Below, piece after piece: positions 33,561 to 45,500 of a stretch of 64,000 nucleotides of DNA. This DNA comes from Ectobius pallidus. Taxonomy: Eukaryota > Arthropoda > Insecta > Blattodea > Ectobiidae. Every line of letters begins with the position of its first letter. The stretch's first letter is position 1. Location of the stretch: the NCBI GenBank assembly GCA_964059195.1, contig CAXKWD010000007.1:21463023-21527022 (forward strand). Reading direction: 5' to 3'. Made by a program: the position numbers and the translations under genes. The notes under the pieces were generated by a model. That model worked only from the letters and a program-made list of their open reading frames with translations, made no database searches and was not told the origin of the DNA.

Positions 33561-34559
33561 GGGCACGATAACATAGTGTATGTTATCTTTTCTCAGGAAT
33601 GAATTTTTTCTCTCGTATAGAATTACATATTTGTGAAAACCCATCACTCCTTTTACTTTTACAAAAAACTTTTAAATTTTAATTTATCGTTTTCCTATGT
33701 AGGCCGAAAATATCAGTTCACGAAATACAACTTCCTACCTTACCAATTTATGTATAAAAACTAAGAAAATCTGTAAGAGATTCCATCTTAATCTGTTGCT
33801 AAGTAGTTATAGCTAAATCATGTTAATCACTGATCCAAGGAAACTGTTTATGGAACCTCCACACACATGCTAACAGTCCCTTGTAAGAACATAGGCTCAG
33901 CCAAGTCAGGCATCAAAAAAGACTTAGTACAGTAGTTGACATTCAAAAGCCAGACGGCAACCTACTCGTACAATATATCTGTACGTATACCAAGAATAGT
34001 AAGAATAGGTAAACAAAAATGTAATTCTACTGTAAATATAATGAAGGGCAATGCAGTATATAACAGACAATTTAAAAAAAAAAATAGTAAGGAGAAGAGC
34101 CAAACCACAGTGCTCATATATTTGGATAAGGGAGTTTATCTCCAACAAAATAATTTAGCTTGACAGTTGTCAAAAGCATTTACCAATATCATATTTTCAG
34201 TCTCAATTTGAACATTATTAATTACAATGGTTAACGTTTAACTTAAGATTACTAACTTCAAGACAGCAATATTGAGAAAAAATTGTAATGCAAATTAAAT
34301 AAATGTGATGTGAAACACTCACATAACTTCCTCTGCCTTTAATACATTCCAGCAAAGAGAGCACGGCTGTATTGCAGTAATGCGCATTCAGTTGAACTAG
34401 CTTCATTCAAAATCGCATTATTCGCGAATCAAGACTTAAAATAGAGATTTTTGTATGAAATGAAATGGAATGAAACAAACTCAGTAAGATGTGATTATTT
34501 TGTTAACGTCAGATTCACAACCTTCCGCTGCAACATTCTTATTTCGTGGCTATCAGCTA
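33561..34559. other. no gene recognised
   Basis: AT-rich, with two opposing ORFs at 33924-34163 that are mutual shadows without motifs. CACATAACTTCCTCTGCC at 34318 recurs at 36384 and, as ACATAACTTTCTCT, in the mini-me-like copies. Confidence 0.4.
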
Positions 34560-35045
34560 CTAAGCACCGGCAAAGTAATTTTTACTGGCCTAGGCCGGTA
34601 AAGTCGTCATGGCATCTGAAAAATTCAGATGGCCCTGACCAGTTATACCAACCCTAACAGGGTTTGAAACAAAACACACTCTTTAAATGAAGCGTATTCG
34701 TTTTCATAGTTCTGCCGAGATTTTGATGGCAGCGACTCCGATTCAGTACCTCTTGCTCGGACTGAAATTTTTTCCGGATTTTCAGACATATTTTCACAAT
34801 CTTCTTTCCGTAAAATAAACTAGGTCGTTTGTATTACGAACGTTCGGCTTAAGCTCTACCGCACTGCCATCTACACCCCACTTAGCATAGGTTCTTAGCA
34901 TAGGATTCAGATGTCTGTGAGAATATGGCGTCAATATCGTCAATACTCATCCAATATTCCGGCCTCGGCTTAAGCCTCGGCCACAATACTAGTTTCGTCC
35001 ACTAAAGCGTTATTTTGTGTATTTGTTACATTAATAGGCCTACCA
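34560..35045 (+). repeat. interspersed repeat family X, copy 2
   Basis: Blocks AAAGTCGTCATGGCATCTGA, CAGATGGCCCTGACCAGT, CGGCCTCGGCTTAAGCCTCG and CACTAAAGCGTTATTTTG are in the same order as in 13307-14035. The CCTCGGCTTAAGCCTCGG part is a perfect small palindrome with AGG/CCT arms. No ORF. Confidence 0.55.
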
Positions 35046-35117
35046 ATTATGAGGCAATCACCTGAAGGGAAAGGAAAACTCGATAACGAATAGGGTACAA
35101 TGTATAGAATATAATTA

Positions 35118-35195
35118 TAGTCCTACAAGTTATAAAGATACCTGCGCAGTATTCACAACTTAGTTCCGCGCAGGTTTTTTTTATAACTTCTAGGG
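35118..35195. repeat. imperfect inverted repeat
   Basis: AAGTTATAAAGATACCTGCG pairs with CGCAGGTTTTTTTTATAACT around a loop of about 25 bases. The flanking GTCCTA and TAGGGCTTTAGGAC hint at short terminal repeats. Possibly a MITE remnant. Confidence 0.5.
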
Positions 35196-36729
35196 CTTTA
35201 GGACTGCAGAGAATACTTAATTCACTAGTGTTGCAAAATAGGATATTATTATTACTTTTATTGGTTCATATTTTTCTGTACTGAAACCATGCATGGCCCG
35301 TTCACAGTGAAAGAATCCAGCAATAACCGCTGATACACGTAAATGCTAATAGGTCTTACTTTTATGAATTGTTTGGAAAATTATTGGTCATGTATGGTGA
35401 CTCATTGTAACAGACCAAGAATACGATGTGAAATGAGGAGTGACATCCCTAGAATAGATAACGGGAATACTGTATAAAAGCTAACAAGTATTCTTGTTTG
35501 GTAAAGCGTTTGAATGTGGCTGTCTTGTTATTTGGTATTTGTAATCAGGAAGTAAAGGAGCAGGCAGACTAGAAGCCATTTTGCTTCACTTTAATTATGT
35601 TATTCGAATTGTAATGTCTTAATCTGCTTTAATGTCGTCAGGAGACAGAACTAAAGCTGGTTTGTTTTATCATTAAAGTCGGTTGACTGGTCTGCTGAAG
35701 ATCTAATAATAATGGACTATGAACTGCTTCTATAACACACCATTAAGGGGGACCATACACCTTTACTTCTCAAAACACGATTTTATTTCTAGATCATGCC
35801 TCTCTACGTTATATTTCGGGTATTTTCTGAGATACCACTTAAAATGCTTGTATATCCGTTATTTGAATGCTACTTCTTCTTTTACTTACTTCAATTAGCC
35901 TACTTTTATAGGCTAACTCAGTTTCCTGATACGCGTAAGAATTTTGAAGATAAATGAATCGTGTGAATAAATACTATGCATTTTAATGTTTGAGTACTGC
36001 CCAAGACTTCAGGATACCTACTCCTGCATAGGCCTATTTTGGTCAGAAAATAACTTGCAAAATAGGTGAACAAATTCATCGCTTTAAAATTGTAGATCCT
36101 GCATTTTCATTTTTTATCAGTTCTGTGAAAAAGTTGTTGTTATCTTTAATCAATTATTTTGTACCGTAACTAAAACAAGGGAATCTAGTCATAAGAGTTA
36201 TTAGAACTATGTCCTAGTTCAGGAAACTTCAATGAGGCCTAACTTTGAACTGCTGCGCACTTAATTATATGAAAAATGCAATCATTAGAATTTGTTGAAT
36301 ATTGATATTCATGAAATTCTTACGTGGTCTAGAAATATGTCACGGAAATCCAGACAAGATGTAAAAAAATCTGATGTGAAAGTCACATAACTTCCTCTGC
36401 CCAAATAAAAGTTAGCAGTATTCACATATCCTTTTACAGAATCGCAAGACAGAATTTTACGCTAATTATCCTATAAATACCTCTTCTTTCAATGATGCGA
36501 CTAAAAGCGCAGGCTATATAACAAACTTAAAAAAAAAGAACAAGTGACTGCAGACGTTTATTGAACTTTCCGCCGTAAAGAATAATTTCCGAAATTTATC
36601 AAATATTTCCCTCAGATACTTCTTTACTCTATACCTGGCCAACAATACATCTTTCTCACTTCACATTCTTATATAGAATAAGAGGCCGTGAAAGAGCGCG
36701 TATTCAGTTGTTCATTACGCAAGACAAAA
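35196..36729. other. no gene recognised
   Basis: AT-rich, with no ORF above about 60 codons and no motif. CACATAACTTCCTCTGCC at 36384 is a dispersed word (see 34318). Confidence 0.45.
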
Positions 36730-37200
36730 TTTCTACAAACAGTGGGTGAACAGTGGGTGGCTTGTAACTACCCTCAGAGAATTTTTTCTAAAAAAAGTTT
36801 CAAATAAAAGTTTTAGCTCTCAGTAAAAGGAACACATGTGCAAATTTTAAAGAAAATCGTTAGAGCCGTTTTCGAGAAAATCGCGAAAAACGAACATTTC
36901 TTCATGTAAAGTCCCCTTAAAAATAAGAGAAATTTGTCGCCAATCTTCGAATCACATCTTCAGAAGGTACCTGACCCAAATACGAAATTTTGTTTTCATA
37001 CGATTCTCCGTTTCGGAGCTAGCCTGTTCACAAACTTCCACACAGACAGACACACACACAGACATGTTTCCAAAAATAGTATTTTTGGATTCAGGGGGCC
37101 TTGAAACGTGTATATATGCTAAAAACTCAACTTCGAATTTTAGGGTCGAAAACAATACTTCCTCTACCTATAGTACCTATGGTACGGGCAGAGGAAGTAA
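36730..37200 (+). repeat. interspersed repeat family G, long copy
   Basis: Its 3' half matches 4925-5115: CAGACAGACACACACACAGA, GTATTTTTGGATTC, AAAAACTCAACTTCGAATTT and GGTACGGGCAGAGGAAGTA. The 5' half includes AAAATCGTTAGAGCCGTTTT and CGAGAAAATCGCGAAAAACG. The short ORFs on both strands are not conserved between copies. Confidence 0.6.
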
Positions 37201-37289
37201 AAAGAACTGTAAGATCTTAAAACATTCTATAGTTTTGAAACTTCTAGAAAAAATATAAAAACACTTAAAGCTTTATCACATTTAGATAG

Positions 37290-37390
37290 CTGGAGTCGGT
37301 CTACATGAAACAGTCGGTAAGATACTGGTTTTCTGTTTCCAATTTCGCAGGTTCGATTCAGGCTCAGGTCAATGCCATTATCTGTTATGG
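37290..37390 (+). repeat. decayed tRNA-derived SINE (family C-like)
   Basis: GTCGGTAAGATACTGGTTTT, B box AGGTTCGATTCAGG and CTCAGGTCAATGCCATTA follow the order and spacing of family C (GGTTGCGAGTTCCATCCC, CCAGGTCGATGGCATT). The remainder is lost. Confidence 0.5.
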
Positions 37391-37480
37391 TAAAGTAAGA
37401 TTTGTAACTGTGGATATTAAATAACTAAATGAATAAATATGTCACAGTCCAATGTGTGTACATTTACAGGCACTCCCAAG

Positions 37481-37878
37481 CATAGGCGTACCGAGGGGTT
37501 TTTTTTGGGGGGGTTTGAACCCCCCCCCCCCATTGATTAAAAAAAGGAAAATTATATAATTTTTTTAAGTCTGCCCATAAATTACTTAATACAGGTATAA
37601 AGCTTGGGAAGCTTAAAACTCGTTATTTTGCGTCTTAATTTTTTAAATTTTCCGGGGGAGGACCCCCGGAAGCTTAAAACTCGTTATTTTGCATCTTAAT
37701 TTTTAAAATTTTCCGGGGGAGCACCCTCGGAAGCTTAAAACTCGTTATTTTGCATCTTTATTTTTAAAATTTTCCGGGGAGGACCCCCGGACCCCCCTCT
37801 CCCTGGGGGGTTTTCCATACCCCTCAGACCCCGCGGATGTTATAACCCCCCCATATGGTCGGCCTGGTTACGCCTATG
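37481..37878 (-). mobile_element. small hAT MITE with hairpin units, copy 2
   Basis: CATAGGCGTA and TACGCCTATG ends enclose 398 bp. The 8-bp direct repeat CTCCCAAG is perfect (37473-37480, 37879-37886). Orientation is reversed relative to the other two copies. Three internal units of the form AAGCTTAAAACTCGTTATTT, TGCATCTTAATTTTTAAAAT, TTTCCGGGGGAG are visible, followed by a C/G-rich end (CCCCTCAGACCCCGCGGATG). Confidence 0.93.
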
Positions 37879-37886
37879 CTCCCAAG

Positions 37887-40004
37887 AACAAAACTTGCGA
37901 AATTGTCAGATTAGCGCTAGAGATCTGGGCATCGTACAATAATTGTAAAAGGCAAACCAATGTACAAATGAAAGAACGTTAGGTTAGATTGGGAAAATCT
38001 TTGAGAAGATTGAACTTAAAGGGCGGATTGTTCAAAAGCCATTGACTGGAAGTTAAATTAAAACTAATCGAAAGCTCATAAAAGTGCTGAGGTTAAGACC
38101 GGATTACGCTTGATTTGGGAGAATCCAGTTCTAATCTGAAAGTAGTTTATAAAATTACGTATTATTGCAACACAGGCAAACACTACATCATGACCAAGCA
38201 TTTGTTTTCCATTGCCTGCTTGATGATTAGAGTATAATCGGGTGAACTGTGGTTTGTTTTGCATTGTTCAGTTAAATCTCTCATCACATTTTAGCTTCTT
38301 TCTGATGAGTGGCCATTCTGATAAATTCTGGATTTCATTAAGCAATTTCTCTGGTCACTTCACGTATAATTCTAGAGTCCATTGCTTTATCAGTATTAAA
38401 TAAATCAGCAATGGTCATTTGGAAGCTACCAGTGGCTTTAAACCTAAACTTTATTAAGGTCGTATAGGTATCTGATGTTTAGTTTTTATAGCATATTCCA
38501 CACTGGATTTCTTCTGTGTCGAAAGAAACATGGAACTCTTTATAATATAAATTTATCTTCTTTGGATGAAAAGTCAAAATAATGTGACATTCAGTACAAG
38601 TTACAGTAAATTACTAGTATATTTATTGCACTTTGAAAGTTTGTTTCATTGAAACTAAACGGATAATTATTTCAGTCAGTTTTATATTTAAGAAACTATT
38701 ATCTTGACTATTCAACTCATACACCGAGTGTTTGATATTGACCAATAACGTTTAGCAATTTCTCAGATATAGACCAATCACGGCCGTTTATCTTGCAATA
38801 TTCTTGTGGAATCGCGAGGATGGTGTTTTATCGTGATAAAACCGTCTGCTCGTTACTGGAGACGCAAGTATCAGTGTGCAGTGATTAACAGTCAGATGCT
38901 GCCACTACGCGGCACGAAAACAGATTATTTTATACAACATAACTTGTTTAGAAATTGAAATAATAGAAATGTACATTGATTAAGAACACAATTTCGATTC
39001 GGTGCAAGCCAGTTCGTGTGTTTTTATTCTGTTCTGCTGTTAGCTTACCTGAATGATGTTAACTATGTCTTATATGCTCATTTGGTAGCACTGATTACAC
39101 CAAGGAAGCTCGAATCGATTCATGGATGGTTGAGTCACAGCATGCCGTGATCTCACAACTTTTAGTTTTGTTTTTATACAACGAAGCACGAAAGTAATTA
39201 TTATTTATCTTATCCGTTACATTTTATTCATGGAATAGTCTTAATAAATCCAACTCGAGTTGACGAGTTGCATCAGACAAATTCGCTCCTGCTGCGCAGT
39301 CGCGAATCTATCGATAAACTCGTCAACTCTCGTGGGATTACCTATGATAAAATTAATTTTGAACTATGTATGCATTGATTTCATAATATCACTTCTGGGA
39401 ATAACAGATTTTACAATCGTTTAAATTTCTGTTTTTTTATCAATCTGCTTTTACGAATAAACTTTTCACCTCAGTGAATGCATTTATATAACATTTTTTA
39501 ACCGATTAAGTATTAAATATGAAACCTTTGTAGCCTAAGTTCTTATAGGTTAGCTGGATAAAAATTACCAGTCATATCTGAGCTTATAGTGGCATTTTAT
39601 GTACTTTGATTAACTTCTAATGGGTACCCATTTTTTTATCTCTGATCTCAGATTAAACTCTTTATACAATCGACCGAAAATACACCATTATACATTCCTG
39701 TTTTGTTTTTGTTATAGGTCTATGCCATATTTAAAAAGTTATTTTCTGTCATCTTCAAGAAAATGTAATTCACATCATTTTATAGTTTATAAGTTATCAA
39801 ATGTTAAGAAGTATTATAAACTACAAACATAAAATAACATAAAATACATAGCCTATGTCTATGGAAATGCCAATATTTCCTACAGTTTGTTTTGATGGCA
39901 GTAAAACCGAAGTATTGATAAAAAAATATTCCTATTTGGAACTAGTAATAAAACACCTCTTCTGAAAGGTGATAATGATGTGTTGCAGGAAGAAGTTGTT
40001 CGTG
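37887..40004. other. no gene recognised; inverted repeat at 39256-39333
   Basis: The sequence is mostly AT-rich. At 39256-39333 CGAGTTGACGAGTT and AACTCGTCAACTCTCG form arms around a GC-rich loop. The segment 38750-38900 has a CCAAT word and TCAGTG initiator-like words, but no DPE or coding exon that I can support. Confidence 0.4.
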
Positions 40005-40006
40005 TA

Positions 40007-41042
40007 GGGCAAGATAGGGTGACGCGCCGCACTTTTGTGGATATTCGTCTACCTCAAAACAGGACTGAATATTTTGAAAACTCTTTTTGGGATTCCAAGG
40101 TATGATCTTCCCTCCCTTTATTTCAGCAACGAAAATATTTATAAAATAATAATTAAATGTGTAAATACAATTATTAAATTGAAAGACAAAGCGGGAGAGA
40201 TGCCGCGTTACAGGGTGCTATGCCGCACGTATGGGAGATATGCCGCATTCATAATAACAGTCTAAATTTACATCAAAGGCACGTATAAAACAAAAGAGAA
40301 CCTATCTGCACAATCTCTGGACATGGGTGACTAGCTTTTTTTCATTTTCTGTACCAAATAATCCTTCAGGCCCAAGTGAGGGTTTTCCCAATTTCCTGTG
40401 TCCATGCGCCTACGAATAGTCCTCTCTGGCATAAGATAGCAACGTTCGGCTTCCCGAATGGAAATTTCCCGTGCCTTAATTCGCCGAACAGCTTCTTGTA
40501 GGTCATTGTCACTCCATAGGCCACGATGTTTAGCTCCTTCCCTTCCCCTATACAGAGTTGACATGTTTATTGTTGAAAAGAGCAGAAATATAATTTTGGG
40601 GGGTAATTATACTGCAAGACATTGTGCGGCGTGTCACCCTTGAAAGCTATGCGGCATGTGACCCAAAACTCCGGGTCACGCGCCGTACTCATCTGTAGAG
40701 CTTATTGTTATTGTTGTTATGGCGAACTTCACTCACAATATCTTTACAGCCTCTAAATAGTCTATTAAAAGTAGTAAATGCAGAAAAAATGGAGCAAATA
40801 CAGATCAGGAAAGAATAAAGTAATGCGCCCAAAAAAGTTTCGCAGTGAAATTAGTGCATTTACCAATAAATACCGCTATAACAATGACATAAACACCACA
40901 AACAATGAACACACGCGGTCCAATTACTCTAACGAGGGAACTGGAGATGGTTTCACGACAACTAGCGGTATCTAGCGTCAAATGTTCGAGTTAGAGGGGG
41001 TGCGGCAACTATCCCGGTGCGGCGCGTCACCCGGTCTTGCCC
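40007..41042. mobile_element. pogo-like DNA transposon, internally deleted
   Basis: The inverted termini are GGGCAAGATAGGGTGACGCG at 40007 and GGGCAAGACCGGGTGACGCG read inward from 41042, extending to GCCGCAC. TA flanks both ends (40005-40006, 41043-41044). Subterminal regions carry repeated ATGCCGC/GCGGCAT and GGGTCACGCG words, plausible transposase-binding sites. The only ORF encodes a psq-type DNA-binding domain (40331-40564). TA targets plus a CENP-B/psq N-terminus point to the pogo group. The DDE catalytic domain is absent. Confidence 0.82.
40331..40564 (-). CDS. psq-type helix-turn-helix protein of pogo-like element
   Basis: This 77-residue frame starts at an ATG (MSTLYRGREGAKHRG) and ends at a stop after QKMKKS. 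Residues 16-60 (LWSDNDLQEAVRRIKAREIS, IREAERCYLMPERTIRRRM) fit the psq/CENP-B N-terminal helix-turn-helix: a W at the start of helix 1, an LQ.AV pattern, IREA in the second helix and P.RT(I/L) at the recognition helix. The next residues (DTGNWENPHLG) resemble the linker that precedes the second DNA-binding half in pogo/Tigger proteins, after which the reading frame ends. The family is normally 400-600 residues with a DD(D/E) nuclease, so this is only the DNA-binding part. It may be a decay product, or it might still bind the element's ends. The frame is intact across its length. I cannot tell whether it is expressed. Confidence 0.6.
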   Translation of the reverse strand: MSTLYRGREGAKHRGLWSDNDLQEAVRRIKAREISIREAERCYLMPERTIRRRMDTGNWENPHLGLKDYLVQKMKKS

Positions 41043-41044
41043 TA

Positions 41045-41574
41045 TGTAAAAATTATCATCAAGAATGACTTGCCTTTTTCTCGAAACTCATTTGGAAATA
41101 GATCTAATGACATTGGCACATTGTGTAAACATTAGCAGCGCCTGTTTTAAAATCATCGGCAAGGTTTAAAACGTTAGTGTAATATTTCCGTGACAATCAG
41201 AATGTTATACAAATACAATAGCAAACAAGTCTTAGCCAATAGACATAGAAAGTAAGTAGCTTACGTCTTGTTAAATGTACATTCAACGGACTTTCGTACG
41301 AAATAAAACCTATTATGACTATGTAATTTTATAATACCGAAACAAATAGGCTACAAAAGTCTACAACACATTAGAATATTCATATATAAAAAATTTCTCA
41401 ATGTCAAGCACTAGAGAACATTTCAAGCTTCAACATGACACCAAAATCACCTTCATATGTTAATTTATAGAAGAACTGTGTTATTTGAAACAATTGAATA
41501 CCAAGCGATTTTCTACTTACGGGAAACTGAGAGTGAGCAAAAGTTGCATCGAAACGCATGAAAGCACTTACTTT
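41045..41574. other. no gene recognised
   Basis: AT-rich unique DNA without ORF or repeat match. Confidence 0.45.
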
Positions 41575-41627
41575 AAAAAAAAAAGAAAAAAAAAGAAAGA
41601 AAGAAAAAAAAAGAAAGAAAAAAAAAA
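41575..41627 (+). repeat. purine tract (A with scattered G)
   Basis: About 53 bases are almost purely A with G at intervals of 3-10. The Lys-rich and Phe-rich ORFs across it are artefacts. Confidence 0.9.
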
Positions 41628-41844
41628 CCACACCCTGGTGCGTGGAACGCTACGCGACAGAAGTGAAACTTGGATTTTTGGACTGTTTGGATGTTTATCA
41701 ACATCTTCCCATCTAATTACTTTTTGTGATATATATCTTGTAATGTACAAGAGTTTTGTTAATATATTCCACCTATTTTGAACCTGTGTAACAAAGAGGC
41801 TTAATTTCGGAAGCAATATTAACTTAGTTCCAGCTTTCTCGGTT

Positions 41845-42015
41845 AGATGGCAGAACATGTCATATACTATTGAAAAGGGGAAACGGGAGGATCCCTGAGA
41901 AAAACCCCCAAAGTCACAGCTTTGCCCACCACGAATGATACGCCCGCTTGCCTCGGGATTTGAACCCGGCCGTTGGGTATAGCATAGCTTTCTGTGTATG
42001 GTAGCCATAAGTCAT
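41845..42015 (-). repeat. tRNA-derived SINE-like element (minus strand)
   Basis: On the minus strand GCCATGACTTATGGCTACCA is followed by B box GGGTTCAAATCCCG and GGCAAGCGGGCGTATCAT. Then come a GGGGGTTTTTCTCAGGGATC stretch and CCCGTTTCCCCTTTTC, a tail layout of insect SINEs. No second copy in the window, so limits are approximate. Confidence 0.5.
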
Positions 42016-42747
42016 GGCATTTGAAACACTGCAACTAGAAGTATCTACGCTATGAGTGATCAAGCTCTCATAACTGTTTACTACTTTTTCTTTACTTGTA
42101 ATTTTGTTTTCATCGTATAATTACCTCACATATTATTTATTTGAGTACTTTTTAGTTTTATATGGTGAGCATTATTACTATGTACTTGGAAAATTCTACC
42201 ATTTTTTAAAATTTCAAACGATAAATTAGCTGCCGAATATAAATCACAAAAATTCGCTGCAGGAATTCCCTGACATAACATATAAATTACACTGACCTAA
42301 TTCTATAGCTAAAACAATATTTCAAATTGGTGCTTTATATATGATTGACATACACGTGATATAGACAAATTATATAAATGTTGAAAATAACACCTAATAC
42401 ACATTTAGGTATGAAAATTTAATTTTTAATTATCAGAGCTTTCAATTTTTTATATACATATTATACAGCTGTATATTAAGACATTTCACAAGAAAAATGT
42501 TTTGTAATTATTTATAATTTGTTTATAAAATTGTTTTCTTGAAAAACCATAAACTTGAAACATGATTACTTCAAAAATATGAAAGATAGAAACACAAAAT
42601 TTTCACTATTTTGTAGATAAAATAATTCTATAGTGCCTGACATTTAATTTTTTTTGTACATTTAAGATTTTAAGTTGTTACATAGATTTATATAAACTGA
42701 TTTTCTTTTCGCATCATTATATAGGCCTATGTAGGCGAACATACTTA
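42016..42747. other. very AT-rich DNA, nothing recognised
   Basis: Low complexity with many A/T runs. No ORF. Confidence 0.45.
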
Positions 42748-42890
42748 ATCAATGATGATGATGATGATGAATGTTCTGCCCGAAGGCAGGTCCAGACCTG
42801 GGACGAAGCCATAGGGTGATGACCACGACTCGTCCGAGGTGATTCAGGCAAGGATGATACCGCGGAGATTTGCCATTGCCTCTCGCGGAC
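42748..42890 (-). repeat. LINE-like 3' end with ATC tail (minus strand)
   Basis: The minus strand reads GAGTCGTGGTCATCACCCTA, GGCTTCGTCCCAGGTCTGGA and CCTGCCTTCGGGCAGAACAT, then (CAT)n. GC-rich text ending in a trinucleotide tail is typical of a LINE 3' end. Single copy here. Confidence 0.4.
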
Positions 42891-43111
42891 TTAATCAATA
42901 ATGTTCAAGAAATTACTTTTTATTCCGTGCTTCCTACGAATTTATCTTCATTTACAGTTATACAACCAAATATTATACTCTAAATCTAAAAGCCTCCAAG
43001 GAGAGTAGAAATTCAGAACTCTCATTAATTTATACGCACCAGATTGAAATCATTAGGCCTACAGATAGGTAGGAAAATGGAAAATTCCGTAAGTAATTTA
43101 TTTCTTTCTAG

Positions 43112-43390
43112 TCCACCGCTGTAACGCAGGGGATGCGTTCGCTTCTTTCACGCAGCAGGCCAGGGTTGGAATCCTGATCGTGAGAAATTACCTTGGTGGG
43201 GCTTTTTCCGTATCTGTAAGACGAATGTCGGGTAACTTTAGTTCCTTGTGGTCCCTGCATATCATCTGGCTATCAATATCATCTTCATGACATCCTCGCC
43301 TAGTTCAGAGTGAATGCCTACGCGAATGGTATGTATCATCCTATGTGTTCGTTGTCTCGGAGGTGGCCCCGGCATTGGCCTGCTGAATCA
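43112..43390 (+). mobile_element. tRNA-derived SINE family E, copy 1
   Basis: The head CCACCGCTGTAACGCAGGGG and B box-like GGGTTGGAATCC are followed by GTAACTTTAGTTCCTTGTGG and TCATCTGGCTATCAATATCA. The 3' part is ATGTGTTCGTTGTCTCGGAG and GGCCCCGGCATTGG. It is colinear with the complement of 63252-63548. The short ORF starting in its 3' part is a by-product. Confidence 0.75.
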
Positions 43391-43626
43391 TCCGCGGAGG
43401 CCCTCCTTTTCCTTGATTGGTCAGAAAAGTATGTCTGTGATCCAAAGGTAACATCTCTTATCAGACAGCGGCCTCTATATCCCTGGCGGCGTGGGCCACT
43501 TAAACATCCCTACGAGGGAGTGGTAAAACTAAGAAAACGAATCTCTTTGTATAGATGGTTAATATTACAATATTTTAAGTATTTTAAACGTATTAATGTA
43601 TAGACACTCACTTAAAAGGTTATAAG

Positions 43627-44347
43627 TAGACTTCGGACTTTTAGGTCGCTAAAAATGCTGTTTTAGGTACCTAAAATAGGCTATAAAAATTGGAAAATAG
43701 GCTCTAAAAATCGTAAAATAGTCTCTTATAAAATCGTTACGTTGCCAATTTTCTCAATTGCAATGCAGAATATTATATTTATTGAAGTCACCATTAATCA
43801 ATAATCATGATAAAACACATATATAGGCCTATGGTACACAGAATTATATAGGCCTATTAGGGGACTAGGGCCTGTATTACTACCATAACAGTGAAAACCT
43901 AATCCCTGCGCCCAGAAGCTACGCATATCATACTAGCATATTCAACCCCTTGTATCCCTCAGTGATTCAGAGAACTACTTTTTTTTTGTGGGAGTCGGGA
44001 GAAAAACACTACATTTTCTTGGGAATTTCAAGGAATTTTTCTACTGAAGACGAAACATTCCTTACTATTTAACCACGTCATAAATGTGTCATATACTGCA
44101 CATTCCGAGCTAAAAATTTAGTACGAACTGAAAATAAATGCTAGAATGTATAACAAAAAATGGTTTATTTTGAACTTTAGAGGAAAAACAAGCAAAAAGG
44201 CAATATTAGGCTCTAACGTAAAAATAGGCTATTTTAGGTCCTATAAAAGTGTCAGTTTTAGGCATATAATGAAACATGCATATACAAGTTTTCGTCCATA
44301 TATCACTTAAGTATTAAAATAGGTTTTTACCTAAAATCCGAAGTCTA
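43627..44347. mobile_element. hAT-like non-autonomous DNA transposon with 8-bp TSD
   Basis: The ends are TAGACTTCGGACTTTTAGGT at 43627 and TAGACTTCGGATTTTAGGTA read inward from 44347. The 8-bp repeat GTTATAAG flanks it exactly (43619-43626, 44348-44355). The interior has repeated AAAATAGGCTATAAAAAT-type words near both ends, like a binding-site array, and no transposase ORF. Confidence 0.85.
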
Positions 44348-44355
44348 GTTATAAG

Positions 44356-45146
44356 TGTATGTTCTCCGTTGCTGGAAACATTTAAAACAGAAAGATAGCA
44401 GAAGAGCGACAGCCTGAGTTGTTGAACATCCGCCTTCCAACCTGATGGAAGATTTATTCCTCCCACACACCAACTTTTATTTCCAAGGACTCGATGAACT
44501 TCAGCTAGGTAAACAAAGAAGTGGCATTCAAGATTGCAAAGCAATCAGTTTATTCCCTAATTAGCTTGAAGCTATGATTATGCAAGATTTTCAGTTCCGT
44601 CAACACTGCAAAGTTAAAAGTTACTGTGTAACCCATGGATCATGTATTTCTATTAATTTAATAGAGTTTTATTTATGTTTTGAATCAATCACCTAACGAA
44701 ATCTTGTTTCTTGTTTCTATCAACACATCATTACTAATAAATTAATCTGAAGGTTACTTCTTGTAAACTAATCACCAGAGCATACAAAATATTAATCGCT
44801 GAAATTTATATCCTGTCTTGTTAAGAGGTGAGACATCACGGTGATTGAAGTCAAGGGAAAAGGTGCAAAGAAAATATCGTGGAAAATCTTTAAAATTTAA
44901 TCCGGACTGTGCCAGAATCTGATTTTAAACATCTAAAATAAATTAACCTGGCTAGCATTTGGAAATAATTTTTTATATCAACGCCAGGAAAAATCCATCT
45001 CTCGCGTATAAGGAATATCGCATTTGAAGGAACATTAGAATTGAATGAGAGGTACGATCTTTTTCAGTTCTATTGATATGGTTGTCTTAGAGAACATATT
45101 ATATTTAAATTGATGAATTTCATGTTTTTAGCTTTGAGGGCCAATT
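44356..45146. other. no gene recognised
   Basis: AT-rich with short ORFs only. The 76-codon minus-strand ORF at 44314-44544 overlaps the hAT-like end and lacks a motif. Confidence 0.45.
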
Positions 45147-45221
45147 ATAATCAATAACAAATACATTCACCTTATATCCTTATACTGAGGGTATAAGGTG
45201 AATGTATTTGTTATTGATTAT
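45147..45221. repeat. near-perfect inverted repeat (hairpin)
   Basis: ATAATCAATAACAAATACAT and TCACCTTATA on the left are the complement of the right arm. About 33 bp per arm pair with one mismatch and a loop of 9 bases (TTATACTGA). Pairing is so complete that recent formation is likely. It could be a tiny foldback element or a template-switch product. Confidence 0.9.
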
Positions 45222-45379
45222 ATTATAATTATTCTTTTTCTTCTACAATTTTCAACAGAATACCCTTTTATTTTGATCCTTCTCTGGCGGCACCCATGAA
45301 CTCGAATACTCCCACCAAAATCCATCAACCTGTTCGTAAAGTCAACAGTAATCAGGAGCTCATCACAAAATCATCATAT

Positions 45380-45500
45380 TTGTGTTATTGTAAGTATTTG
45401 TGTTATTGTAAGTACATGATGTATTGTTAGTATAGTCGTGAACATAGTAATTGGGTGTATACCTGTAATGTTCATTCTTGAATAAATAAATAAATAAATG
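45380..45500 (+). repeat. possible LINE 3' tail with AAAT repeat
   Basis: A 17-bp direct repeat TGTGTTATTGTAAGTAT/C is followed by GTATACCTGTAATGTTCATT and CTTGAATAAATAAATAAATA. An (AAAT)n tail after a polyadenylation-like AATAAA suits a LINE end. No coding remnant. Confidence 0.35.

Noticed and set aside
38750..38900. Second promoter candidate with CCAAT and TCAGTG words
   Set aside because: No DPE at +28, no TATA, and no following open exon.
41404..42008. Phe-rich and Lys-rich ORFs on opposite strands
   Set aside because: They are translations of the purine tract at 41575-41627 and of a SINE-like segment.
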